Assembly: GCA_019054805.1 (NCBI GenBank)
Contig: JAHQIY010000002.1
Span: 8,742,001-8,806,000, forward strand
Length of the DNA stretch: 64,000 bases
Reading direction: 5' to 3'
Source: Brachionus manjavacas
Taxonomy: Eukaryota; Rotifera; Eurotatoria; Ploima; Brachionidae
Shown here piece after piece: positions 51,070 through 62,333 of the stretch (the first letter of the stretch is position 1; every line of letters begins with the position of its first letter). The translations under genes and the position numbers were made by a program. The notes under the pieces were generated by a model. It ran no database searches and was not told where the DNA came from. It saw only the letters and a list, made by a program, of their open reading frames with translations.

Positions 51070-52660
51070 CGATTGCCTATTCGCTCAGTTTTGATCTTAA
51101 AACTAATAAATTATTTACATAGAAGATACACAGAGTTGTATAAATTATGATTTTGTGGCTCTAGTTATTGTTGTTGTTGTTGCTGCTTGCGAAAGATATT
51201 TTCAAGTAATTAAAAGAAAACATATTGATGATATGATAGCGAAAAGTTTGGTAGGCAGGCAGGCAGGCAGGCAACAACGCCTCGCTTCTACCACCATTAA
51301 TTAATAATAATTTTTTTTTTAACTTGTACGATTACAAAATAAATAAATCAATCAGCTTTGTTTGCTTTAGAATCGATTACACCTAAATGGCAACATTAGT
51401 TTTATTTTTGTTTAACAAATTGCTTGCAGACAATTAGAATGTGCCATCACCTTTCAGTTGCTTAACTATCTCTTTTGTTTACTTAAGTAGACGCCTTGGC
51501 CTCAATCGACCTCTGACCGAGACTAATCGCCCAATTCTATTAATTTCAGGCCTGATAGATCGAAAAACAACCCCCGTAGAAGATTAGTGTTAAGTGACTA
51601 ATATTTTATATCTTCGAGCACTTTAGAATAGAAACCAGTTGAGCCAAGTTAAAAAAATTCAATCGTTTGTAAGCTTCTTTTTTGAGGAGATTTTAAGAAT
51701 TAGGTTAAAGACTGGAATTGATTATTAATGCTTTTAGAGAAAACTACAATTCAGGAAAATTAAACAAAAAATGAATAGATAACCTTTATTGACTTGCAAT
51801 GATTCATTGATAAATATTTGCATGAAATGAATTAGAGAGATAGAGAGAAAAAGAATAAAAAATGTTGTTCATAAATAAATCATCCAAATAGCTGGTGAGT
51901 CTTTTGTTGATGAGACATCAAGTAATTAGTTCTCTGATTTATCTTTTACATTATCGTTCATGAAAAAAAAAAAATTAAAATTAAATTTTTTTCTAAAAAA
52001 CATTTGCTTTTTAATTGGAATATGCAAACTTTTTTGATTAAAGAAACATTGGTTTTTCAATTAAAAATAAAATATTACTTAGTTAAACCTCAGAGGAAAA
52101 AATGTTTAAATTATAAATTCCTTTCTTATCTTGTTTAAAATCAAAGTAAAAAACCACCTTTTTTAAATTGAATGATAGAGATCACATTAAATTTTGAAGC
52201 ATTAATTTAGCTTCTCAAAAGCAAACAAGTTAAAACAAATTGTTAAAATTAAAAAAACCCTAAAAAATCAATGTTAAAAAAATAATTTTTTAAATTTATG
52301 CTAATGGCTCTAGTTTATTCTCTGACACGCTTCATCCTTCCGCAGGTGGCAAAATTTCTAAACCATCTATTTAATTTGGTTTATTTCTAATTTTTTAATG
52401 TTTAGTCCAATTTTTGTGTCAGAGATTCTTTTGAATGGTGACGATAAGTAAAAATCTTAATTAAAATATCAATTTTGTCCGTAAACTTAACAGAATTTAA
52501 TTTTCAAGAAAATTTGAAAATCTCAAATTCAAATTAAATAATCTCTTTTTTTATCTTTTTATCCTAAAAAACAGAAAGGATATTTTTTCACATGGTTCCA
52601 TTGGAATATTTTTAAATCACGGAATAAGTTTGTATTTTTTTATAAATTTTTTTAGAATAA
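51070..52660. other. 5' flank of the 805-residue protein gene and AT-rich spacer
   Basis: Holds a TTG-repeat (51169-51183) and a GGCA microsatellite (about 51250-51274). The region up to about 51600 is less AT-rich than the rest and may hold the promoter and 5' UTR. No other gene was recognised. Confidence 0.45.
51250..51274. repeat. GGCA microsatellite
   Basis: Five tandem GGCA units (GTAGGCAGGCAGGCAGGCAG) about 180 bp upstream of the start codon of the 805-residue protein gene. Confidence 0.85.
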
Positions 52661-53019
52661 ACGGGCCTGTGAAGTTCATTTCAATTCGATCGTTTCAATT
52701 CAGAAAAACTTGAATAACTTTTTTACTAAAAGAGAGAATTTAGTTCTGTAAAATGCTTAATGGCTAAGCAACTTTGCTTAATCCAAAAATATATGTCTGC
52801 AAAAACTCTGCAATGTAATTGCACACTTGATTGGAATACTTTTTAATGGGGTTCAAAATGCAGAAAATTGCATAGTATTTGCAGACTTACTTTACTACAT
52901 TTAAGCAAATTTGCTTATAATTAAGCATTTTACAGAACTGAATCATCTCTTTTAGTAAAAAAGTTATTCAAGTTTTTCTGAATTGAAATGATCGAATTGA
53001 AACGAACTTCACAACCCTA
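52661..53019. mobile_element. 359-bp MITE with about 115-bp inverted arms (hAT-like ends)
   Basis: The arms pair over GTGAAGTTCATTTCAATTCG, through GAAAAACTTGAATAACTTTT, to AAATGCTTAA. The right end, reverse-complemented, reads TAGGGTTGTGAAGTTCG, close to the TARGGTTGTGAA end of the hAT element at 42258-43365. No coding sequence. An exact 8-bp target duplication could not be made out. Confidence 0.75.
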
Positions 53020-53242
53020 GACTAACTTAATTACCATTATAAAAGAGAATTCATTTTTTTAAATTTTTATTCAATAAAATTTTACTAACAAACTGGATTA
53101 AATTTTTAAAAGTCATTCAATCAATAACTTTAAATACAAAATTTGCTTAAATTAAAAAAAAATGAAAACCAATTTTTTGTTAAATTTTGTGATTTCACAA
53201 GTATCATATTTGGCTCAGTACTATGCATAAGAGCAGATAATA

Positions 53243-53300
53243 AATTAGCACGTTTAAAATAGCAAGATTAAAATAGCCAGATCGAAATAGCAAAAAAATA
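53243..53300. repeat. AATAGC motif array
   Basis: Reads TTTAAAATAGCAAGATTAAA, ATAGCCAGATCGAAATAGCA, the same units as in the flanks at 46955-47075 and 48105-48196. Possibly a solo end of that element type. Confidence 0.5.
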
Positions 53301-53617
53301 GATAAATTTATTACCGCGTAAAATATATATAAGAAACAAAAATTATTAGTTAGAAAACAAAAATACTGAAAATAGGGTTATTTTTAATTATCGATAATAA
53401 AATTAATAAATAGTGTCAAATATAATTAAAACAGATTTTTATTTATCCGCAACAATTATACTTGAAAATAAAAAACAAAAAAATTTTGAATAATGTAAAA
53501 CCAGATTTCGAAGCAATAAGCGAAATTTTGATTGTCATTTATCATCTGAGTGTATTTTATTTCCTTTCTAGATTCTAGGATTTTTAAGCTATATAACTAT
53601 TACAATGACTTATTAAG

Positions 53618-53770
53618 TTGAAAATGAAGATATCAGTTGAAAAGTCGCGTTCAGTAATCTTTCCTAAGTACAAAAATGAGAGTGATAATTTAAACTTAAA
53701 AATTTATGGAAATAGAAAAGTGAGCCAAAAAGAAATCAAGTTTTTTGGTATAAAAATTGATTCTAAAAAA
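53618..53770 (+). pseudogene. Short LINE RT fragment (family of 3718-5012)
   Basis: About 50 codons, KMKISVEKSRSVIFPKYKNE and SDNLNLKIYGNRKVSQKEIK, nearly identical to the same region at 4312-4465. Both sides are unrelated, so it is a double-truncated remnant. Confidence 0.85.
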
Positions 53771-53982
53771 ATTATTACTAATCACTTTTGTATAAGAATA
53801 CAAATTTGTTTTTTTTTGTTTTATTTTTTCCATCAATTCACACAATTTTGCTTCTTTTTAATTATATTAAATATCAATGAAAAAATTTTTCCTTACATCA
53901 GTATTTTTGTTTATATTATGCATGAAAATAACATAGGTAATAATTATATGACATTTATTACTTTATCAATTATTTGTGTTAA

Positions 53983-54075
53983 ATAAAGAAAATTTTTTTT
54001 TTTTGAAAAATAATTTAGAAGTAGGACTGCAGAGAAGTTTCGAGCGGTTTAATCCCTCTTTTCAGTCCTCTTATT
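53983..54075 (-). mobile_element. SINE-like short repeat
   Basis: On the minus strand: GAGGACTGAAAAGAGGGATT, then CTGCAGTCCTACTTCTAAAT and a TATTTTTCAAAAAA tail. It aligns with 26503-26590 over most of its length. Confidence 0.6.
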
Positions 54076-54559
54076 TGTAAATTTTTGATTAAATAAAGTG
54101 AGAATGATTTTTGGATTAAAAATTTAAAATACGCTTAAATAAAGAAAAAATTAATATTCAAGAATAAGAGTCATATTATAATAAAATTGTTCAAAGTTCT
54201 CCTTATAATATTTACTTATAATATTTCTCAATCTCTCGTCAAGCTTAAAATACCGTATTTTAAGCTTGACGAGAGATTTGAAAACTAGAGGCTCTAGTTT
54301 TCAAATTAACCAACGCAATTATTCAAAACCTCACAAGAAGATCCGACAATGCATCCATTTGTTTCAAAAGTCGAACATCAACTTGGGTTAGTACAGCGCC
54401 AGCCGAATTTCTTTGTGACAGTAAGGTCTTGTTTAGTAACTTTTAAACGATAAAAATGATCTTTGCAAGATAGGAGTGGTTTTTTTCCTGTGAAAGTGCA
54501 ACAAAGTCATTCCAGGTTTTAAGGGCACTGTAACAATCGAATAGAATAATTTGTTCATT
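54076..54559. other. AT-rich gap with one short inverted repeat
   Basis: TCTCTCGTCAAGCTTAAAAT at 54232-54251 is followed by its inverted copy ATTTTAAGCTTGACGAGAGA at 54257-54276, a 20-bp palindrome around ACCGT. No gene seen. Confidence 0.55.
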
Positions 54560-54564
54560 TTAAT

Positions 54565-55424
54565 TAGTTATATTTGTCAATGACTTGCCTGATGTATGTA
54601 GATCTATCTGCAAGCTTTATGCAGATGATAAAAAGCTCATGAATTTAGTAAGTAATGAAGAAGACTTCAAAATTCTACAAAAAGTCCTTAATAATTTAGT
54701 AGAGTGGTCATTGTACTGTAAAATGAGCTTTAATCAGATTAAGTGTTTAGTTATGCATTTTGGTGTGGAAAATAGATGTCATGATAGCATCATTGATGGT
54801 CAAAAACTAGCAAAAACAAGTAGAGAGCGTGATATGGGGATTATCATTACCAGTGATCTAAAATCAGGAAAACAATGTAAGAGAGCAGCAGCGAGAGCTT
54901 CGATGGTAGCATCCAGAATTAAAAACACATTTACCTGATTCTCTCTTGAACTTGTGAAACTCATTCGTTAGGCCGCACCTTGAGTTTGCAGTCATCACTT
55001 GGAATCCTTATCGACTTAGGGACATATAAATTCTCGAGCGTGTTTAGAGAAAATTTTCTTAACTTGTTCCTGAACTCAAGTCCAAACCATATGAAGTTAG
55101 AAGAGAAGCTCTTAATTGGATAACACTTGTAGAAAGACGGCAGCGTGGCGATCTAGTTCAGTTACATAAGATTCACCATGGCCATAATAAAGTTGAGTTA
55201 ATACATGGTAACCAATAACTAGCTTTAAACGGTCTTTTCAGTCCAGCAGGTCACACTTGAAGGGGTCAGTTAGCTATTGAGCGACAAATCATTAGGATTT
55301 GTACAGTTTGACATAACTTTTTTACTAGAAAGACAGCTGGTAACTGGAACACAATGGACAAAACAACTAGAAGCACAGTAAACACAAATAAATTTAAAAA
55401 TCGAATTGATAAACTTCTCGGATA
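54565..55424 (+). pseudogene. CR1-type LINE, C-terminal half of the RT
   Basis: Starts at VNDLPDVCRSICKLYADDKK (catalytic box) and runs open to 54938, then continues with stops: RPHLEFAVITWNPYRLRD, WITLVERRQRGDLVQLHKIH, and NKFKNRIDKLLG at the end. The beginning and the 3' tail are missing or unclear. Two minus-strand frames at 55266-55484 are only its shadows. Confidence 0.82.
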
Positions 55425-56790
55425 AACTTTTCCTAAATACTTTGTTAGATCTGAAGGTAAACTCTGCAATATCAAAATGCACACTGCAAAGTGACGTAAT
55501 CTAAGTGATACAATTTTAAGTTGCAGATTTTACCTTTAGATCTAACAAAGTAAAACAAAGTATGTTAAATCCAAAAATGTACCTCTGCACTAATTCTATT
55601 AAGAAATTACAGTTTATTTCATAATTAAAATCTGGTTTGATCGTTTTGAGTACGAAAAATTGATCATAAACTTCAATATTAAGTAAATTTACTCATTTAC
55701 TTATTTATTTTATTTGACCTATTTATTTCCCTATATAAGTAAATTAGTAAATTTATATAGCTACTTATCATGAACAAAAAATTTAATAATTTACTTATTT
55801 ATGGTAAATTTAGTTAAGTTTTCGTTTAATAATTATTTAAATATTTATTAAAAAATCGAATTTATTTTTTTAATAACAAATCTCAAAAATGTGCCAAATC
55901 TTTATTTTTATTTGCATTTTTAGCTTTTATAATCTTTACGAGAAAATAGTAATTTTTCTTAAACAATCGGAAATTAATGAAAAATTCAAATTTTACAAAT
56001 AGTCAATTTAGGTAACTTTATCTAATGAAAAATTTCAGAAAACCTTAGATCGCTACAAAATAATAATTGAATTATTTTTACAAATTTTATTTTAATCCCA
56101 GCTTTTAAAACCAAAATTTAAGCAAATTTTTATTTTTTTTATTTAAGATTTGACTCTGTACATGCATTTGATTTTTAAATTTTGATGTTGGCCTCAAAAT
56201 TGAATTTTAGTGATAAAAGAGTTTAAAATAAGGTAAAAGGCTTAAGATTATCTCTACCAAACTTCCGCTATCATTTGTTGATAACACAAAGTATCAGTAC
56301 TGACAAAGATTGCATTAGATCGATTAACTGCATCATATTTGAATAAGAAAAATAAACTGCTAAAATTTTTAATGGTCATTTGGACTCGCGTTAATTATTA
56401 TTTTTAAAATTTCCAAAATGATCATAATCTAAAACGAAATAAATTACTTAGAAAAAAATTTTGTTTAAAATAATTTCAATGATATAATTTGTTTAATTTG
56501 GTGGTATTAAATTAAAACTTAATTTCAAATCTCAAAGGCAAAAAAGATAAAATAAAAATGAATTGTTGAAAGTAAATTTTATTCAACTTTTACTATTGTT
56601 AGAACCGCTAGTTAAAAAACATATTTTTTACTTTTACAGATAGAATTTCGTTTTACCAGACAGTTTTTCGTTTAATGTTAACACTTAGTCTTACATTGAA
56701 TCTTTTTTTTCTAAAGTCTCTATATTTTCCAGCATATGGCTTTGATTAGAATATTGAACAAAATCTTTTAAAGAAAAAAACTATTTAATC
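55425..56790. other. AT-rich gap, no gene seen
   Basis: Simple TTTACTTATTTA-like runs near 55680-55810. No gene or structured repeat recognised. Confidence 0.4.
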
Positions 56791-56945
56791 GCCTTTTTTT
56801 ACAAAAATTTACCGAAATTTACGTAAATTTTCGTCAACAAATTCAATCAAATTTTAATTTTTTTCCTTTTTTAAAAATTCAAAAAAAAAAAATTTATTCA
56901 TGAAAATCGGTAATTTTCGAGATATTTTGGAATTTTTTCCATTTG
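56791..56945. repeat. Fragment of the long-TIR MITE interior
   Basis: GCCTTTTTTTACAAAAATTT, ACCGAAATTTACGTAAATTT and TTCATGAAAATCGGTAATTT match 45609-45735 in order and orientation. The inverted ends are absent. Confidence 0.65.
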
Positions 56946-57039
56946 TGATAAATTAGATGCACATTTTGTTAAGATCATGATCAATTATGAAACCTAATAA
57001 ACTGAGATCTTCCTCACCTACCTTAATCTTTTCTGGATA

Positions 57040-57260
57040 CAATTTTTAAATAAAAATGGTAGATCATTAACAAAAAATAAGAAAAAGCAGTGGACCTAAA
57101 ACAGATCCCTGCGGAACACCCAATTTTAATTTTACAGGTTGAGACATTTAATTTCCGATTCATACTATCTAAGATCTATTTTCAAAATAGTTTGAATGAA
57201 GACCCAAAGAATAATCATCAAAACCACATTTAAGTTATAAATTTGTATCAATGATGAATG
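57040..57260 (-). pseudogene. LINE RT fragment around motif B
   Basis: The minus strand reads FDDYSLGLHSNYFENRS, then LGVPQGSVLGPLLFLIF and, one frame on, VNDLPFLFKNC. The palm motif A and catalytic box are missing and the frame is broken, so it is a heavily decayed remnant of a CR1/L2-type element. Confidence 0.75.
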
Positions 57261-59565
57261 AGATAAATTTCTGAGAAGGAGATTGCTTCCCTTTATCAAT
57301 AAGTATCAGTTAAACAAAATTTTATATTTTGGCCCGACTTGGCGAGCTAATGAAAGGTACCAAAAGTCGGATTGACAAAATTCGAAGAAATGATATAATG
57401 GAAAAAAGTTAATAAATAAACTTTTTAAAGCTTTAATTTCTCTTTTTAAATCACTTGGCCTTTCTTCATACTTTAGAATTGTGAACAATGTGAACAATGC
57501 GTCTAACGGGAAGATCTGATACACGGGTCCAATGGTCCTAATGTAAACATAAAAATTTTAAATGCGAATTTATTTAACATCGTAGATTTTTACTTTTTTG
57601 AAACATTTAAAATCTTTGTCTTTAACTTTTGAAAAAGTATTGTATAAAAATTTGATCATAAATTTTTTTTGGTTCCTTTAATAATTTTTAATTTTTTTTT
57701 CACTTTTACCAATTTTTTTACGTAAATGTTGGTAATAAAAGTAAACGGAATTTCAATTTTTTTTTTACTTTTAACAAATTTCACCAAAAAATTCAAAAAA
57801 CTGCAATTATTCTGCAATCCAAAAATTATATCCTAAAAAAGCATCCTTTGAACAACATTTTTTGAGAAAAAAATGCCACATCTAACATAAAAAAAATTTT
57901 ATTCTCAACTCACTGGGATTCAAGCGAGATTTCAATCAAAGTCAAACCAAAAGACTAAATTTTTTTAATCGTTTATATTTATTGTTTTAATATTTATGAA
58001 AAAATTAAAAATAAAATTTCAATTAATTTTTTTCAATACTTAGTAATGAATTTTATTAATATTAATTCTTTTGAATTGAGCATGAAAAAAAAATTTTCTT
58101 TAAAAAAACATATTTTTGTCATCTATTCTAAACTATACCCGAAAAATATAAATTTCGTAAAACTTGATCTATTAAATTAAGGTCAAAAATATTAATGATA
58201 TTATGATTATATATTTCAGTAGAATATAAAGTAAAAAGGATGCGGCATTAAAGCTTGAGATTTTTGTGAAAAATAAAAACTATTTTCTTGTATTTTAAAT
58301 TTTATCGAGCGCTATAGATTGATACAAAATTCATTAAAAATTATCAAAAAAAATTTAGTGAAATTTTAATGCAAAGAAATATTAGAAAAATTAAGATTTT
58401 TTTTTTACTTAAAAACTTGATTTTAATACGGACTCAAGGCTTTAGAGCATGCGGTGTAATGAAAGAATTTTTTAACATGGGCGCGATGTTGTTTGATGCA
58501 TACACCAAAGTTGTATTTTGGTATATGGGTCTCCAATATCAAACAAAAATATACGGTATTTGATGGCAATGGACTATTTCTGAGAAAATTTTTTTTTTAA
58601 TTTTAGAGAAAGAAAGAAGAAAATCTCTAGAAAAAAATAAAATGAAATGGTGAGAAAGTATAAAAGGCTTGTTTTTTTTTAAAACGTCGATTAAAACAAC
58701 TAATGATAAATGAGTTAGAAAGCCAAGACTCGAATAGTTTCTTTGACTTGTGATGCTGCTATAATATTCAAATTTAAATTAATTATCGTCTTCATTATTA
58801 ATTCAGTTGTTTTTGCTTAGTTTATAGAATAAAGATAAAAAAAGTGAACAATTTTTTTTTTGAATTCTTCATTTATCAAATCTTTAAAAAAATATAATAA
58901 AAAATTAAATTCATGTTCAACAATTTTTTTAACAAAAAAAATTAAGATTTATTACCTTTTAATTCAAATTAAGTTCTTTCTTTTGTTGATTTAAAGAATA
59001 AAGCCCAGCTTTTTAATTGTTGATTTAACTTTTTCTTGAGTACTTTCAATTAGCTAAATTTAATTTTATAAAAAAATCTAAATAAGATTAAAAAATAGAT
59101 AGCGATCAAACAGAAAATATTGATTTATTATGCAACAAAAATTCAAACTGCTTTTTTAATTCTCTTAACAGCTTTAATAAGAGGCTGAATAATAAATATT
59201 TATAAAAATTTCTCTTTTAATAGGAAATTTATTTTCGGAAATTAAATTCGATAAGAACAAGCAGAAAAAATAATAATAAAAGCAATATTATTCTTCAATT
59301 TATTTTAGAAAAGAAATTTGATCCAAAAAAAGCAAACATTCATTATTCTATTGAGAAAAAAAACTCTAAATCTAATCAAAAAGTTGTTTGATTACAAATA
59401 AAAAAAAATTTTTATTAATGATTTTTATCTAGTGTTACTTTCAAAAGATAGCTTTTAAATTTCAAGTAACGGGTGGTCAAAAATGGTTGTCCAAAGATTC
59501 AATTTGAAAAAAATGATCAACCGGTAATGATATAATAATAAAAATTTTATTTTTCCAAATAAAAT
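57261..59565. other. Long AT-rich gap, no gene seen
   Basis: Two short open frames (57306-57524 minus, 58369-58563 plus) show no recognisable domain. No clear repeats. Confidence 0.4.
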
Positions 59566-59754
59566 TGGCCTCCAAATTTATCTGATTTAAATCCATGCGA
59601 CTTTTTTTTATGGAAAGGAATTGTTTCAAATATAAGGTCAAACAAATTGTTAAAAGACAAGAGTTTATTAAGCGAAGAACATGTGACAAAAGCTGTTAAA
59701 TGTTTTAATCAAAGAGTGAGAAAAGTTGAAGAAGCTAAGGGTGAATATTGTTAA
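59566..59754 (+). pseudogene. Tc1/mariner transposase C-terminal end
   Basis: 63 codons read WPPNLSDLNPCDFFLWKGIV, then SNIRSNKLLKDKSLLSEEHV and VKCFNQRVRKVEEAKGEYC before TAA. WPPxSxDLNPxDxFLW is the block around the third catalytic Asp of mariner/Tc1-group transposases, and the end RVxxVxxAxGEY fits too. Upstream catalytic parts are unreadable. Confidence 0.8.
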
Positions 59755-60340
59755 AAATAATCTTTAAATAATTAAAATAAAAGGAAAATTTTTTGGTCAG
59801 AGCATTAAAACCGCATATTGTGATCATTTACTTAATTCTGTCCTCTCTAAAATTATCAGGTTATTAAAAACTTGCAGTCAAACTCTAAAAAAGATTTTAT
59901 TTTATTTGGATATTTATTTTAAAGCTAAAATTCGTTGAGATTAGATTTTTTCGATTTATTTTAGAACAACCTATGGCTTATTTTAGAGAAAAAAAAACTC
60001 TCTACAAAATGATTTATTAAACTGCCAACACATTTATGGTTTCTTGTGAGGACAACCAAGGTCAAAGCAAGTGGTCAATTAATAGGGCAGAGTGGATAAA
60101 TTTTTAAAATATATTTCAAAATGGTTTAATTTTTTGTGTTTGAATTACAAAATGTGTCCAATTTTGAAATAAAATTGAAAAAGTGCGATGTTTCAAATAT
60201 TTTTTTCAGCTTCAAAAAAAAATAATTTTAAGTTAATATTGCAAGCATTTGAAATAAAACTCTTTAGTGAAATAGAAAAAGTTGAATTTTTATTTGGAAA
60301 TTTGAAAAAAATTTTGAAAATTCTTTTTTAACTTTTAAAT
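59755..60340. other. AT-rich gap, no gene seen
   Basis: Nothing recognised. Confidence 0.35.
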
Positions 60341-60388
60341 AATTATTTATTTATTTATTTATCTGTACAGAGCTAATGCTCCTTCAGA
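60341..60388 (-). mobile_element. LINE 3' tail remnant
   Basis: On the minus strand CTGAAGGAGCATTAGCTCTG, TACAGATAAATAAATAAATA. This is the same stem-loop plus A-rich tail as the LINE at 3718-5012, with nothing of its body left: an extremely 5'-truncated insertion. Confidence 0.65.
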
Positions 60389-61455
60389 AAAATATGAAAA
60401 AAAAAACTAAAAATAAAAAATGGAAAAAAAGAAAAAAATTAGATTAAAATATAGAATATATATTTCATTTAGATTAAAATTTATTTTCAATCTTTGAAAA
60501 ACTTGGTCTAGTCGGTAAGTTGAAATATAGTTTATTTCAGAGTTGTTTAAAAAGTCACAAGTCCCAAGTCAAGTCCAAGTCCGAACTTTTTTTTTTCACA
60601 AGTCTTTTTTTTATGACTTGGATTTTTTTAGAACTTTTAAAAAACTCTGGTTCACCTTTTATTTCTAGAACTCAGGTAAAGGTGACCAAAATAGAATTGG
60701 GTGAACAAATTGAATGATGCTATTTAAAAAAATAACTAATTCTCGTAACTGATATAAAAATAAATAATTGAAGTTAACAATTTTTTTGTTTTTTTGAATT
60801 ATTTAAAATTTTTAAATAAGACAATATGATTTTACAAAAAGTTACCCTAGAATCAAAATTAAAAGTCAAAATTCAATAATCTTATAGTGGGCTGTTGAGG
60901 GCCTGGATTGGCTAAATCATGATTAATAGTTTATTTTGTAAAACCGACCTCAAAATCGTATTTCTTGACATCAGAAACCACAAAAAAGTTGTTTCTTTCA
61001 CTGAAAAACATCTTTAAAAAAGAAATATTCAGGGTGTTTTGAAAAATCCGGCCTAAACCTGTTGAGAAGTTTTTATAGGGTTTTCACATGTTCAGATCTT
61101 TTGAAAAATAATTTGCCAAGCAGAACTTTTTTGTTCTCTATCAGAATCAAAAGGGTGTTGCAGGTTGTTTTATAAACTTGATAGGGTGTTTCAGGGTGTT
61201 TTAAAGTGTTTTGTACAAATTATTTTTACACTTGAAAATTTAATATGATGACAGTATTTTTTTAATTTAAAAAATGATGTTTATTAAAATTGAGGTTGTT
61301 AGAAATAAATATATAAATAAAAAAGGTATTTTATAATATTCAATGCGGTTTACACAAGGTGCTGTTTTTTCGCTTTTTTGACGGGTGCTGAATTTAAAGA
61401 ATACCCAATTAAGCTATTCTAAAATATTTTTTTCTTTGTTTAAAAAAAAAATTAA
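60389..61455. other. AT-rich gap with weak repeated motifs
   Basis: AAGTC motifs cluster near 60555-60620. GGGTGTTTT-like units occur at about 61032, 61151, 61178 and 61191. An open frame at 60520-60717 has no recognisable domain. Confidence 0.4.
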
Positions 61456-61540
61456 TTGAGCTATTTTGATATTTTTTTTTACCTGTACGCTTTTTTAATT
61501 ATAGCTATTTTAAACGATGCTATTTTGAGCTACTCCCGGA
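61456..61540. repeat. Inverted AATAGC motif array
   Basis: GAGCTATTTTGATATTTT, ATTATAGCTATTTTAAACGA and TGCTATTTTGAGCTACTC are the inverted form of the arrays at 46955-47075 and 53243-53300. Confidence 0.45.
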
Positions 61541-61860
61541 TTTATCTTTTTGGCAAATTTTACCTACCCTAATTTTTATCAACTTTAAATTTTTCGGGAT
61601 TTTACAGTAGCTTTTTATTCAATAGATGAAAAAATTTCAAAATAGCTGAACAATTTTTAAATTAGGTGAAACATTTTTAGATTAGGTGAACTAATAGTTC
61701 ATAAAACCTTAGAGCAAGAGTTGTTCCAGTAGCAGGTGAATCAAAGTTTACCTAATCAACTAGACCCGAAATACTTTGATTTTTTCTTTAGTGATAATTA
61801 ACTTTCGTTTGATGCATTTTAACAAAAACTCAATTCACGAAAAATGAAAAACAAACTTTT

Positions 61861-62083
61861 GTCCGAAAAATTGGAAATTTTTGGCCGTCAGCATTTTCAC
61901 TTTAAACAACGTAATTTTACATCATTTTGCGTAAGCTTACATTTAATTACATTCTAAAATTCAAGTAATTTAATGTAATCTTACATTTATTGATATAAAA
62001 TTACGTAAAATGATGTAAAATTACGTTATTTCAAGTAAAATACAACAAAAATTATGATGGTAAAAAATTTCAATTTTTCGGAC
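61861..62083. mobile_element. 223-bp MITE-like foldback
   Basis: Outer ends GTCCGAAAAATTGGAAATTT and AAATTTCAATTTTTCGGAC are inverted. An inner pair of 27-bp arms (AACGTAATTTTACATCATTT and its complement near 62001-62027) differs at one base. No coding sequence. A smaller GTAATTTTACG hairpin near 15906-15945 looks related. Confidence 0.7.
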
Positions 62084-62333
62084 TATAATTTAATTTTTAA
62101 TAAATTTTTAAAATGGCTTTAGAAAAATTTTTGACATCTTTAAATTTTACATTTTTTTTTCATTCTGCGGTTTAAAGTAAAACATTGTAGATATGAATTT
62201 AGAAATTAAAAAAAATATCTGTGACACACCAAATTTTCATTTTTCAAATTGACATTTTTTTTTTCTACCCGTTATCTGATTCAAAAATGTGAAGAAAGTT
62301 TAATTTTTAATTTTATTTAAAAAGAAAAAAAAA
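62084..62333. other. 3' flank of the LRR gene
   Basis: AT-rich, nothing recognised. Confidence 0.3.

Noticed and set aside
55266-55484. Two overlapping minus-strand frames of about 70 codons
   Set aside because: Shadows of the CR1 C-terminal remnant on the plus strand.
57306-57524. Minus-strand 72-codon frame next to an RT fragment
   Set aside because: Could be part of the same LINE, but no motif could be recognised, so not called.
58369-58563. Plus-strand 64-codon frame
   Set aside because: No domain, repeat or splice context found.
59477-59689. Minus-strand 70-codon frame
   Set aside because: Opposite strand of the mariner-type WPPNLSDLNP fragment, which is the meaningful reading.
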